Shown here in pieces: positions 18,760 to 27,594 of a DNA stretch of 64,000 nucleotides (its first letter is position 1; every line of letters starts with the position of its first letter). The notes under the pieces are model-generated. The model did no database searches. It was not told where the DNA came from and was given only the letters and a program-made list of their open reading frames with translations. The position numbers were made by a program, and so were the translations under genes. This DNA is from Nostoc sp. RI_552. GTDB lineage: Bacteria > Cyanobacteriota > Cyanobacteriia > Cyanobacteriales > Nostocaceae. The stretch spans positions 1 to 64,000 of the forward strand of contig WGNO01000003.1 in the NCBI GenBank assembly GCA_016124525.1. The letters run 5' to 3'.

Positions 18760-19514
18760 TATCCTTCATTAGAGCGGTCTTCAAATTGCTGACGACGGCG
18801 TTGTTGTTGACGACGACGAGGTTCGCGCTCGCGTGTAGTGGATGGGGGGGGAGTTTCTTCTTGTCCCGGGATAATTTCTCCTTTAAACACCCACACTTTA
18901 ATGCCCAGAATCCCGTAAATTGTTTTAGCTGTGCAGTAAGAGTAGTCAATATCAGCCCGTAGGGTGTGTAAAGGTACTCTACCTTCACGAGTCCACTCTG
19001 TGCGAGCGATTTCTGCACCGTTGAGCCGACCACTGACTTGAATTTTAATTCCCAGAACACCAGCACGTTGAGCGCGCTGAATAGCTTGCCGTACTACCCG
19101 CCGAAACGAAACACGTCGTTCTAATTGTTGAGCAATGTACTCGCCAATCAGGGGGGCATCGGCATCAACTTTTTGGACTTCGACCACATTAATGCGAATT
19201 TGGCGATTGCTGCCGAGCATTTCTTGCAGTCCCATCCGCAGTGATTCAATACCTTGTCCACCGCGACCCACAACTACACCAGGTCTAGCTGTGTGTACTT
19301 CCAAGTCAATTTGGTCAGCTTTGCGCTCAATTCTAACTTCCGAGATCCCGGCGTTGTTTTGAGCAAGTCTACCCAGCTTTTGTTCTATGTATTTACGAAG
19401 TTTGTGGTCTTCTTGTAAAAGTTCTGGATAGCGTTCAGGAACTGCAAACCAACGGGATTGATGTTCTTGTGTAATACCCAGGCGAAAACCAACTGGATGA
19501 ATTTTCTGTCCCAC
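18759..19514 (-). CDS. rpsC: 30S ribosomal protein S3
   Basis: The 251-residue S3 begins GTG ([14 protein letters not shown]), supported by GAGGAAGC upstream. A KH domain is visible in [19 protein letters not shown], then [13 protein letters not shown] in the C-terminal domain. The last ~25 residues form an arginine/glutamine-rich tail not needed for the fold. S3 lines the mRNA entry tunnel. It lies between rplV and rplP. Confidence 0.97.
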   Translation of the reverse strand: MGQKIHPVGFRLGITQEHQSRWFAVPERYPELLQEDHKLRKYIEQKLGRLAQNNAGISEVRIERKADQIDLEVHTARPGVVVGRGGQGIESLRMGLQEMLGSNRQIRINVVEVQKVDADAPLIGEYIAQQLERRVSFRRVVRQAIQRAQRAGVLGIKIQVSGRLNGAEIARTEWTREGRVPLHTLRADIDYSYCTAKTIYGILGIKVWVFKGEIIPGQEETPPPSTTREREPRRRQQQRRRQQFEDRSNEG

Positions 19515-19565
19515 AAATGCTTCCTCTAAAATTTCTGACTTTACGCAATTTTTCGTGTCTGATAA

Positions 19566-19925
19566 TTATTCGGCAGTAGCATCAGCAGCCACAGCCACGG
19601 TGATATGACACGTTGGCTTGCGAATTTGGTAAGCTCGCCCCTGTGCCCTTGGTTGAAATCGTTTTAGCACTGGACCTTGATTGGCATATGCCTGAGTAAT
19701 TACCAATTTTGTTCGGTCTAAACCGGCATTGTGTTCGGCATTAGCAGCTGCACTTCTGAGAAGTTTCAATACTGGTTCACAGGCTCGGTAAGGCATGAAT
19801 TCCAGTATAATTAGTGCTTCTCGGTAAGAAAGCCCCCTAATTTGGTCAAGGACACGACGCACTTTGTAAGGAGACATGCGGATATAACGAGCGATCGCTT
19901 TTACTTCAGTAGTATCAATAGCCAT
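19566..19925 (-). CDS. rplV: 50S ribosomal protein L22
   Basis: The 119-residue L22 has [18 protein letters not shown] and the hairpin segment [18 protein letters not shown], whose loop reaches into the exit tunnel. It lies between rpsS and rpsC. Confidence 0.97.
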   Translation of the reverse strand: MAIDTTEVKAIARYIRMSPYKVRRVLDQIRGLSYREALIILEFMPYRACEPVLKLLRSAAANAEHNAGLDRTKLVITQAYANQGPVLKRFQPRAQGRAYQIRKPTCHITVAVAADATAE

Positions 19926-19936
19926 AATTTTCTCCT

Positions 19937-19986
19937 TTAGTCATTAGTGATTGCTCATTAGTCATCAGCTAAAGACTAATGACTAA
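19937..19986. repeat. 12-bp inverted repeat of heptamer type between rpsS and rplV
   Basis: TTAGTCATTAGT (19937-19948) and ACTAATGACTAA (19975-19986) are perfectly complementary, with a 26-base loop that itself contains TTAGTCAT. The arms are built from the same heptamer seen in other spacers of this operon. In RNA they would give a stable hairpin just upstream of the rplV start. Confidence 0.85.
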
Positions 19987-19989
19987 TAA

Positions 19990-20268
19990 CTATCTCCCTG
20001 CTTTTTTATCAGTTTTGCCATGGCCTTTATAGGTACGTGTGGGGGCGAATTCTCCCAACTTGTGACCTACCATTTGTTCGTTGACAAAAACCGGAACGTG
20101 TTGTCGTCCGTTGTGAACAGCTATGGTGTGACCTATCATTAACGGCAAAATTGTCGAGGCTCGCGACCAAGTTTTAACAACTTGTTTTTCGTTTTTAGCG
20201 TTTAGCTTTTCAATTTTGGTAAGCAAATGGTCTGCTACGAAAGGACCTTTTTTTAGAGAACGACCCAT
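19990..20268 (-). CDS. rpsS: 30S ribosomal protein S19
   Basis: The 92-residue S19 begins [16 protein letters not shown], the universal N-terminus; the frame is open further upstream but only AT-rich spacer would be added. [23 protein letters not shown] and the C-terminal GKTDKKAGR are also typical. S19 works with S13 in the small-subunit head. It lies between rplB and rplV. Confidence 0.97.
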   Translation of the reverse strand: MGRSLKKGPFVADHLLTKIEKLNAKNEKQVVKTWSRASTILPLMIGHTIAVHNGRQHVPVFVNEQMVGHKLGEFAPTRTYKGHGKTDKKAGR

Positions 20269-20427
20269 AGTTTGACTTTGGAGTTTAGAGTTTAGATTTT
20301 GAATTAAAAATTTGAGAATTTTTGAAAATTTCGGATTTTGATTAATTAGGTGTCTGCTCAAGTCTCAGCAATTCTGGATACTTACAAGTCAACCCAATTT
20401 AAAATCCAAAATTTAAAATCTCAAATT

Positions 20428-21291
20428 CTATGACTGACGACCACCACGTCCACGTTTAGAAGATTTGCGGCGGCGACGGACAATCAATTTGCTGCTAGCC
20501 TTCTTGGGTTTACGTGTCTTGGCACCCAAAGCAGGTTTACCCCAAGGAGTGACGGGGCCTGGTCTACCAATAGGCGCTCTACCTTCACCACCACCGTGTG
20601 GGTGGTCTACAGGGTTCATCACACTACCTCTTACTTTGGGACGGCGACCCTTCCAACGGTTGCGTCCTGCTTTACCTGCACTCAGGTTTCTCGCATCGGT
20701 GTTGCCTACTTGTCCAATGGTGGCGTAGCATTCCCGGCGAATCCTCCGTACTTCTCCCGAAGGTAACTTGAGTGTGACATAGTTACCTTCTTTGGCAGCT
20801 ACTTCAGCGTTAGCACCAGCAGCCCGGACAATTTGTCCCCCCTTACCGGGAGTTAATTCTACATTGTGGACGCTGGTACCCAAGGGAATGTTAGACAGTG
20901 GCAAAGCATTACCAACTTCAAAGGGAGAATCTGGTCCGGCAATAACTTTTGCACCCACTGGCAACTTGTTGGGATGAAGAATGTAACGTTTTTCTCCATC
21001 TTCATATAACACCAGAGCAATGCGGGCATTCCGATTGGGATCATATTCAACGGCTATGACTTCACCGGTAATATTACGTTTATCCCTTTTAAAGTCAATA
21101 ATCCGATAAAGTTGTTTGTGTCCGCCTCCCCGACGACGACTAGTGATCCGCCCTTGGTTGTTACGACCTTTGGGGCGGTGTACGTATTCTGTTAGTGATT
21201 TTTCCGGCTCTGATTTGGTAATTTCAGAAAAGTCGGAAACAGTAACTTGCCGCGTACTAGGGGTATAAGGGCGATAAGAACGAGTACCCAT
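20428..21291 (-). CDS. rplB: 50S ribosomal protein L2
   Basis: The 287-residue L2 includes [19 protein letters not shown] and the highly conserved [16 protein letters not shown], which contains the histidine near the peptidyl transferase centre. The tail is basic. L2 is among the best-conserved large-subunit proteins. It lies between rplW and rpsS. Confidence 0.98.
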   Translation of the reverse strand: MGTRSYRPYTPSTRQVTVSDFSEITKSEPEKSLTEYVHRPKGRNNQGRITSRRRGGGHKQLYRIIDFKRDKRNITGEVIAVEYDPNRNARIALVLYEDGEKRYILHPNKLPVGAKVIAGPDSPFEVGNALPLSNIPLGTSVHNVELTPGKGGQIVRAAGANAEVAAKEGNYVTLKLPSGEVRRIRRECYATIGQVGNTDARNLSAGKAGRNRWKGRRPKVRGSVMNPVDHPHGGGEGRAPIGRPGPVTPWGKPALGAKTRKPKKASSKLIVRRRRKSSKRGRGGRQS

Positions 21292-21298
21292 TTTATTT

Positions 21299-21613
21299 TT
21301 ATACCTCTGGGAATAGAACTTGTCTGATTTTCTCTTCGTCCCCAGGGGCTACAGTGACAATAGCTCGCTTGTATTGGGGCTTATAACCAATGAATTTACC
21401 AACACGACGCTGCTTGCGCGGTGGCATCATGGTATTAATTTTCACGACTTTGACTTGAAATAGGTCTTCAATTGCCGCTTTAATTTGTGGCTTGCTGGCC
21501 TTTGGAGTTACTTCAAATGTGTATTTGTTTTGCTCCATGAGGATGGTTGCCTTTTCAGTCACAATTGGGCGACGCACCAAGTCGGGAAGGTTGCGGGGGT
21601 CAAACTTAGGCAC
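21299..21613 (-). CDS. rplW: 50S ribosomal protein L23
   Basis: The 104-residue L23 contains [17 protein letters not shown] and [19 protein letters not shown]23 at the exit tunnel docks trigger factor and SRP. The start is GTG at 21613 and overlaps the end of rplD by 8 bp, so the two genes are tightly coupled. Confidence 0.96.
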   Translation of the reverse strand: MPKFDPRNLPDLVRRPIVTEKATILMEQNKYTFEVTPKASKPQIKAAIEDLFQVKVVKINTMMPPRKQRRVGKFIGYKPQYKRAIVTVAPGDEEKIRQVLFPEV

Positions 21614-22244
21614 TATAGACCTCCTGAATTCTTGCTAAAGCTGATGCTGTGACAACAATTTTGTCTGCGTGCAACAAATCGTAAACATTTAGCTGGTCTG
21701 CTGCAATCAACTTTAAATTTTCGATATTGCGGGCTGACAAATAAACGTTATCGGCTTTTTGAACCTCAGACAAAATTAACAATGCCTTATTTTCCGGATC
21801 TGATCCCCAACGAGTTAGTGCTGAAACTAATTCTTTGGTCTTAGGCCGGGGTAACTCGTTGCCAAAGTCTTGTACCACAATCAAATCTTCGGCACGACTA
21901 ACAAGGGCAGTTCGCAATGCTAAACGGCGTTCTTTGCGGTTTAACTTTAAGTTAAAATCTCTGGGTTTCGGACCAAAAGTCACACCACCACCACGCCACA
22001 GTGGTGAACGAATAGACCCTGCACGAGCCCGGCCAGTGCCTTTTTGTCGCCAAGGTTTACGACCACCGCCTCTAACTTCGGCACGAGTTTTTGTACTAGC
22101 AGTTCCTTGGCGAGAGTTGGTCATTTGTCTGACCAAGGCTCGATGCACAATATGAGATGCTGTTGATTCTTTAGCAACTTGTAAATCGAGGGTCGTCTCG
22201 CCGACTTGTTCGCCTTGCCAATTTTTAACTACACTTTCCACCAT
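21606..22244 (-). CDS. rplD: 50S ribosomal protein L4
   Basis: The 212-residue L4 has the tunnel-loop segment [18 protein letters not shown] followed by [17 protein letters not shown], and a C-terminal [22 protein letters not shown]4 represses the S10 operon in Escherichia coli; whether this holds in cyanobacteria is not shown by the sequence. Confidence 0.97.
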   Translation of the reverse strand: MVESVVKNWQGEQVGETTLDLQVAKESTASHIVHRALVRQMTNSRQGTASTKTRAEVRGGGRKPWRQKGTGRARAGSIRSPLWRGGGVTFGPKPRDFNLKLNRKERRLALRTALVSRAEDLIVVQDFGNELPRPKTKELVSALTRWGSDPENKALLILSEVQKADNVYLSARNIENLKLIAADQLNVYDLLHADKIVVTASALARIQEVYSA

Positions 22245-22275
22245 TTTTATGTCCTTTTGTGTTTTTGCCTAATGA

Positions 22276-22911
22276 CTACTTACCAACTTTTTTTGCAGGC
22301 AGAATATTCACTAAGGACCCCGGTTTACCAGGAATGGCTCCTTTAATCAACAGTAAGTTGCGTTCCGGGTATACTCGCACTACAGTCAATTTGCGAATTG
22401 TGACGCGGGTTCCACCCAAACGTCCTGCCATCCGTTTACCCGGATAAACACGGCCTGGGGTTGTACCTGCACCAATGGAACCCGGCTCTCTATGGTTTTT
22501 GGAACCGTGTGACATGGGACCACGTCCAAAATTGTTGCGCTTCTGGTTGCCTGCAAAGCCACGACCAATACTGGTACCGACTACATCGACAATTTGACCT
22601 TCAGTAAAAATATCCGCCTTCAGTTCTTGACCTAAAGCATAATCACTAGGATTATCTGTGTGATATTCGTTTAAATGACGCAAAGCTGGAGCAGATGATT
22701 TTGCCAAGTGGCCCAGCAGAGGTCTATTCAGCGCCTTGGGTTTAACTTCGCCATAACCAAGTTGGATGGCGCTATAACCGTCGGTCTGTTTGGTTTTAAT
22801 TTGTGTAACAGTGCATGGTCCGGCTTCAACAACGGTAACAGGAATGGATACTCCTGCTTCGTCAAAGACTTGGGTCATGCCCAGTTTGGTGCCGAGAATA
22901 CCTACAGACAC
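22276..22911 (-). CDS. rplC: 50S ribosomal protein L3
   Basis: The 211-residue L3 begins GTG ([16 protein letters not shown]) with AAGGAGAA as the ribosome binding site. It has [22 protein letters not shown] and the [16 protein letters not shown] segment. L3 initiates 50S assembly. It is the first gene of this superoperon; rpsJ does not precede it, as in other cyanobacteria, where S10 lies with tufA. Confidence 0.97.
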   Translation of the reverse strand: MSVGILGTKLGMTQVFDEAGVSIPVTVVEAGPCTVTQIKTKQTDGYSAIQLGYGEVKPKALNRPLLGHLAKSSAPALRHLNEYHTDNPSDYALGQELKADIFTEGQIVDVVGTSIGRGFAGNQKRNNFGRGPMSHGSKNHREPGSIGAGTTPGRVYPGKRMAGRLGGTRVTIRKLTVVRVYPERNLLLIKGAIPGKPGSLVNILPAKKVGK

Positions 22912-23830
22912 AGTAACTGGTTCTCCTTATATATACTTGCTGGTGTGGGAATCGGACTCTTGAGGACACTTTTACCGTTCTATAACTTGTATAAGTGCCC
23001 ATTGAGGTTGGACGACCCTCGGAAATTTGGGGCAGAACATACTACACCATGTCTTTTAAGACACAATCAGCTGTGTCTTTACTGTTTGGTGAATCCGTTC
23101 ACTTTCACTCACTTGGTCACCAGAACAGCCACAAGCTTTTTTCCACTGGGAAAAAATGACTTTTGGAATCAGAGCAATGCTTTTTAGCTTTGCGCTTTGT
23201 GCAGTAATGCTTTCGTCCAAGCAATTACCTAGGCACTTTCTGGAGGCAGTGCTGTGGGTGGTTTTACCGCCATCATTTACTACTGCCGCGACGGAGTGGG
23301 ACTTAAGCGGTTTTTTCCACTCAGTATCCTTAGACTAAGGCCCATGCAATGCTTTTAAACTAACATTGCTGCTTAGTTTTTACTTCACTCAACACTTACT
23401 TTAACCTTAACCTTTAACCTTAAACTTAGTTTAAGATTTTCTTTGGTTTCTCAAGTCTAAAGGAGTGAATGTAGTTTAGAGTCGTTGATTGGCTTTGTTT
23501 ATTGAGCCATCAACTTTAGTTGACCTGAGAGCTTTTCTAGTTTACCAGTCTCTGATAACTTTGAGCCAAGTTTATGCTTTTTCCAAGTCTATGATTAGCT
23601 GGCGACGCTACACCATGCCGATACTGACAGAGATTATGATAATTTAGTTTTTTCTCTTATAGTCCACGATCCACTATTATAAACTATCTATTAAGTTTTG
23701 TCCATGAAGATTTAAGAGATTTTTAGGCTCATGGTAACCAGGTGGGCTTTCTTGGCTCAATACTTTAACTTAATCTTGATTCAGAGTGAATAATAGAGAT
23801 ATCTAAGTGGGATAGGACGAAAGAAAATTT
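22912..23830. promoter_or_regulatory. 919-bp gene-free region with divergent promoters for the ribosomal superoperon and ndhN
   Basis: No protein-coding frame looks real on either strand; open frames at 22708-23187(+) and 23156-23338(+) have no family resemblance. The region must hold promoters for rplC leftward and ndhN rightward. Visible structure includes the arms GAGTGG and CCACTC around 23294-23326 and a TTAACC-type run at 23400-23430. The long untranslated interval beside rplC could carry an mRNA leader that controls ribosomal protein synthesis, but no known motif was recognised. Confidence 0.5.
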
Positions 23831-24319
23831 ATGGCACTGATTACCACTGGCAACGCTTTAATCCGTGATTTGGAAAAATTTGGTTCTCTTGGTGTTTACG
23901 TACCTCTGGAAGGAGGTTTTGAAGGTCGATATCGCCGCCGACTGCGTGCAGCGGGCTATACCGATCTTCATATTACTGCTAGGGGACTGGGCGACGTAGC
24001 TGCCTATCTCACAGGAGTTCATGGAGTTAGACCACCTCACTTGGGCAAGAAAAGTACTGGTAGTGGTGCGGCGGTGGGTTATGTATATTATGTTCCACCG
24101 ATTCTTACCTATAATCTGGAAAAGCTACCACCAAAATCAAAGGGGTTGGTGTTGTGGATCATAGAAGGGCATATTCTTTCTGATCAGGAAGTTGAGTTTT
24201 TAGCAACTATGCCTAGCTGGGAACCACGAGTAAAAGTAGTGGTGGAGAGAGGCGGCGATCGCATCTTCCGTTGGCAACCACTCAAAGATACATACTCTGT
24301 CGGCTATCAAGCTGTGTAA
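23831..24319 (+). CDS. ndhN: NAD(P)H-quinone oxidoreductase subunit N
   Basis: NdhN is a hydrophilic subunit of the cyanobacterial/plastid NDH-1 complex, used in cyclic electron flow and respiration. The 162-residue protein matches NdhN throughout: EKFGSLGVYVPLEGGFEGRY, ARGLGDVAAYLTGVHGVRPPH and LVLWIIEGHILSDQEVEFL. It is full length. It is transcribed away from rplC, a common neighbour. Confidence 0.93.
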   Translation: MALITTGNALIRDLEKFGSLGVYVPLEGGFEGRYRRRLRAAGYTDLHITARGLGDVAAYLTGVHGVRPPHLGKKSTGSGAAVGYVYYVPPILTYNLEKLPPKSKGLVLWIIEGHILSDQEVEFLATMPSWEPRVKVVVERGGDRIFRWQPLKDTYSVGYQAV

Positions 24320-24448
24320 TCAATTAACCGGGCGATGGCTACTTCTCAAACCTAAAGGCGGTGTCATCGCCCATGGAAACAACTACAGTTCAAAATCCGC
24401 ATACTGTACAAAAAAGAATAATTTAGTTAACTCCCTACTTTCTCAGGC

Positions 24449-25009
24449 GTGAAGGTGACCAGAGCGAAAATGAGACGTAAATCTACCAGTAGATCCACTA
24501 CTACTTCTAAATCTCCTGCTTTTCAATCTCCTGTTTTCAACATCTCCACCATTGCAATTTTGGCAGGGGTGCTGGTGTTGGGTATTGGAATTGGCATTGC
24601 CTTTAGCTCCACAACTACTTTAACTCCATCAAATGTGGCTTCTCGTGAATTCATAGATACCAAAGCCCCAAATCCAGAAATTTGTGTGCAATTTGGCGCT
24701 AGTGCCATGGTGATGGACGCGAGACTATTCGTGACTCTTAACCCGTTTAATGTTTATGTTGCTCAACCAAGTATGCGTCCTGGCTGTGTCCTGCGCCAAA
24801 ATAACTGGGCAATTTTAGAACAACGCAAGCTTGTGTCATCTAACCAAGTGCGAGAATGTAGAAATCGCCTCAACACTTTTGGTTTTACAGGCAATTTGGA
24901 CGGAGAAAACCCTGATATTAGATGTATTTACCAAAATCAGGCGGCGCAAAACTTTTTCACCTCTCAGCCAGGAGCAGTTACACAACCTCAAGAAACAGAA
25001 AGGTTTTAG
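24449..25009 (+). CDS. DUF3172-type membrane-anchored protein
   Basis: This 186-residue protein has a basic Ser/Thr-rich N-terminus, a single hydrophobic segment (about residues 32-52, IAILAGVLVLGIGIGIAF) and a C-terminal domain with NPEICVQFGASAMVMDARLFVTLNP and FNVYVAQPSMRPGCVLRQNNW. I recognise the pattern as the cyanobacterial DUF3172 family, function unknown. Four or more cysteines lie in the soluble part. A GTG start is given; an ATG seven codons later is equally possible. Confidence 0.75.
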   Translation: MKVTRAKMRRKSTSRSTTTSKSPAFQSPVFNISTIAILAGVLVLGIGIGIAFSSTTTLTPSNVASREFIDTKAPNPEICVQFGASAMVMDARLFVTLNPFNVYVAQPSMRPGCVLRQNNWAILEQRKLVSSNQVRECRNRLNTFGFTGNLDGENPDIRCIYQNQAAQNFFTSQPGAVTQPQETERF

Positions 25010-25035
25010 TGCAATTGAGGAATTTTGCCAATTTA

Positions 25036-25797
25036 CTAATTGGGTTTGGGTAGGGGTTGACCAAACTCAATCACCTTTATATTGGACACATTAGGCTCAT
25101 AGTCAGGAACTAAGGGAACTAAAAAATTAGGATTTGTCCCAGGAGGAATGCTATTTAAATTAGTAGGTTGGGGAACAGTCACGGGGGGAACAATAGAATC
25201 GGGTAATTGAGACCCATGGCGGGGATTCAGGGGAGGTACCCTCACAAAGGGTTGCTGTGGGTTAAAATTTGTTACCTCTAGGGTGTTTGGTAACTGGAGA
25301 CGACTACTTGGCCATGGATTTGGCAAAGACTGAAAATTTTCCCCTTGTGTCAAGGGAGTATAGCTAGTAATTCTGGGACGTAACACCCAGCGGGTGGAGT
25401 TTTGTGGGGAACTTGGTTGCAGCTGTGCTTGGTGAAAATCTACAGATTTGTCCGCTGCTAAATCCAGCACAATTCGAGTTACAGTTTCATTTAATTGAGC
25501 AACACGAATTCTTTGAATTGCTCCCACATAATTTTGGATGGTGGGAACGTAACCTAACTTAGTGTTTGGTAAATCCACAACCAGACGTGGTGGTTGGGCT
25601 AAATAGAAATATTCAGGAGTTGTCTTGGCTGAGAGGTGAATTTCTAATTCCATAGCCTCTGGGTGAAAGTGCCAATTATTTAATTTAGCTACTGGTGCGG
25701 CGACACTACTACCGGTGGGCAGAAAAATTACTGCATACAAACCTAATACCCATGGGCTGTATTGCCAAAATTCCCGAGTTCTTAGTTTACTGGACAT
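25036..25797 (-). CDS. AMIN-domain protein
   Basis: The 253-residue protein has an N-terminal hydrophobic segment (about 12-33, signal peptide-like) and an AMIN domain (about 38-125): LNNWHFHPEAMELEIHLS, PRLVVDLPNTKLG and IRVAQLNETVTRIVLDL. AMIN domains bind peptidoglycan and localise proteins to the periplasm. The rest (130-253) is proline/asparagine-rich linker without a second domain, so no amidase or pilus part is present. It is convergent with the DUF3172 gene. Confidence 0.75.
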   Translation of the reverse strand: MSSKLRTREFWQYSPWVLGLYAVIFLPTGSSVAAPVAKLNNWHFHPEAMELEIHLSAKTTPEYFYLAQPPRLVVDLPNTKLGYVPTIQNYVGAIQRIRVAQLNETVTRIVLDLAADKSVDFHQAQLQPSSPQNSTRWVLRPRITSYTPLTQGENFQSLPNPWPSSRLQLPNTLEVTNFNPQQPFVRVPPLNPRHGSQLPDSIVPPVTVPQPTNLNSIPPGTNPNFLVPLVPDYEPNVSNIKVIEFGQPLPKPN

Positions 25798-26076
25798 TAA
25801 TTTTTATTCCTTGTATTTTGAAATATGAAGCATTTTTTACTAATGAACCATAAGTATATCAATCCATATCAATCCCAAATCATATTTTCTGCCAACAGGT
25901 TACACCAACTTGATACAATTGCTAACAATTAAATCAGTTGCAACTAATACCACAGAAAATGTGCCCTCTTGGACAGCTATCCCCAGCCTGATGTGTAACG
26001 GCGAGTGTGTGAATGCAGAATCCTCACTTCTGTAGGTTCAAGATTATCAACTATGTAATCCCCAGGTTAGGTAATA

Positions 26077-26310
26077 ATGTCTCAGTTTTTTAAAGGATAT
26101 CTTGCCAGCTTAATTGATCCAAAATTAGTACCAACAGCAGTAAAAGTTGCATTGATAGTTGGTTCTATCTTGTTTACCATCAATCATGGAAGTGCTTTAT
26201 GGCAAGGAAAAATGAGCCGCGATCGCTGGATATCTGCGGCCATAAGTTACTTAGTTCCCTATGGCGTTAATATTCATGGTCAGTATGTTAGTCGTTACCG
26301 CTCAAATTAA
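26077..26310 (+). CDS. Small membrane protein, NrtS-like (nitrate/nitrite transporter family)
   Basis: The 77-residue protein has two hydrophobic helices (VPTAVKVALIVGSILFTI and WISAAISYLVPYGVNI) linked by a short basic loop (GKMSRDRW). The arrangement and the segments GSILFTINHG and LVPYGVNIHGQYVSR resemble the small cyanobacterial nitrate/nitrite transporter NrtS as I remember it. No nitrogen-assimilation genes lie next to it, so the call rests on sequence alone. Confidence 0.5.
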   Translation: MSQFFKGYLASLIDPKLVPTAVKVALIVGSILFTINHGSALWQGKMSRDRWISAAISYLVPYGVNIHGQYVSRYRSN

Positions 26311-26311
26311 G

Positions 26312-26380
26312 TTGACAATCCCCACAGCTAGAAGCCGAGGGATTGTTGCTTCAAAGGAATTCCAGGGAATTTACCCTCAG
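26312..26380 (-). pseudogene. IS200/IS605 right-end relic with tnpB C-terminal codons
   Basis: Read on the minus strand, this spells GKFPGIPLKQQSLGF then stop, followed by the palindromic end containing CTAGCTGTGGGGATTGTCAAC. The same peptide and end occur at 58.5 kb. In IS200/IS605 elements this stretch covers the tnpB 3' end, the omega-RNA scaffold and the right end. No upstream tnpB sequence was recognised, so this is an isolated end fragment. Confidence 0.6.
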
Positions 26381-26607
26381 CAATTTGCCTTTAATTAACA
26401 TTAATCCTAGTAGTTTTACCAGTGGAAATAAGCAACAATAATCTTATGTCCTGCATGTAGGAATCTGTTGGAAAAGTATTGCAATTAAAATTAATAATTC
26501 CCCAACTTAACTTTATTATTCCCCCTTCCCTGGGGCTTTGCCTGAGCATTTCATTACCTATTCGGTCACACGCTACCATAAAAGAAACTATTTCGCCGCA
26601 CCGAACC

Positions 26608-27561
26608 ATGACAGAAAAGCAAACACGGCGCAATTTTTTAATTACCACTGTTGCTGTAGCCGGGGGTATTACAGCGACCAATGCTTTTCAAAAAGCTGCT
26701 ACACCAACAGCAACTATGCCAGAACGAGTCCTAGGAGGTACTGAAGTAAATTTACCTATCTTCGGCTTGGGAGGTGCAGGACAAACCCCTCTATCGTGGC
26801 ATGACAGACAAGGTGATGCTGAAGCCATTATTCAAAAAGCCTTGCAACTGGGTATCCGCTACTTTGATACAGCTGCTAGTTATGGACCTAGTGAAGATTA
26901 TTTAGGAAAAGTGTTACCACCCCATCGCGCAAAAGTTTTTTTAGCCAGCAAAACTGATAAAAGAGACTATGATGGTGCATGGCGAGAATTGGAGCGATCG
27001 CTTAAACGTCTGAATACAGATTATCTTGATTTATGGCAGTTGCATCATGTCTCTTTTGCTTCAGAACTCGACACTATCTTTAGTCCCTCTGGTGCAATTA
27101 AAGCTTTAGAACAGGCCATACAGCAGAAGCTTGTACGCTTTGCAGGTATTACAGGACATCATGACCCAGAGATAATTGCCGAAGGACTGCGCCGCTATAG
27201 TTTCCACGCTACCCTAATTCCTGTTAATGCAGCCGACCCACATCACCCACGTCCTTTTCTTCCCGTAGTTATGCCGGTGGCCCAAGCAAAAAACGTTGGT
27301 GTAATTGCTATGAAAGTGCCGGCTTATGGTCGGCTATTTAAACCTGGTGGTTTAACAGGTATGCAGCAAGCTTTGGGATATACCATGTCTCAGCCTGGAG
27401 TTCATTGTTGCGTGGTGGCAGCGGAAAACACTACACAATTAGAGAATAATGTTAAGGTAGCTCGTGCATTTCAACCTCTGAGTCAAGCAGAATTGGCAGC
27501 CATGGCTCAACGTACTGCTAATATTTGGGAAGAAACTACTTTTTTCCGTACCTGGACTTAA
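26608..27561 (+). CDS. Tat-exported aldo/keto reductase
   Basis: The 317-residue protein starts at MTEKQTRRNFLITT; the frame is open further upstream but this ATG gives a clean twin-arginine signal (RRNFL, then a hydrophobic stretch VAVAGGITATNA). The aldo/keto reductase barrel shows RYFDTAASYGPSEDYLG (catalytic Asp and Tyr), FLASKTDKR (Lys) and LWQLHHVS (His), plus GVIAMKVPAYGR. Export by Tat implies a folded, cofactor-loaded periplasmic enzyme; the substrate is unknown. Confidence 0.85.
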   Translation: MTEKQTRRNFLITTVAVAGGITATNAFQKAATPTATMPERVLGGTEVNLPIFGLGGAGQTPLSWHDRQGDAEAIIQKALQLGIRYFDTAASYGPSEDYLGKVLPPHRAKVFLASKTDKRDYDGAWRELERSLKRLNTDYLDLWQLHHVSFASELDTIFSPSGAIKALEQAIQQKLVRFAGITGHHDPEIIAEGLRRYSFHATLIPVNAADPHHPRPFLPVVMPVAQAKNVGVIAMKVPAYGRLFKPGGLTGMQQALGYTMSQPGVHCCVVAAENTTQLENNVKVARAFQPLSQAELAAMAQRTANIWEETTFFRTWT

Positions 27562-27594
27562 GAACTGACATTGATTTAGGAAGTGGCATTCCAC

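Noticed and set aside
22708-23187. Plus-strand 159-codon frame over rplC and its leader
   Set aside because: Antisense to rplC for much of its length; no domain.
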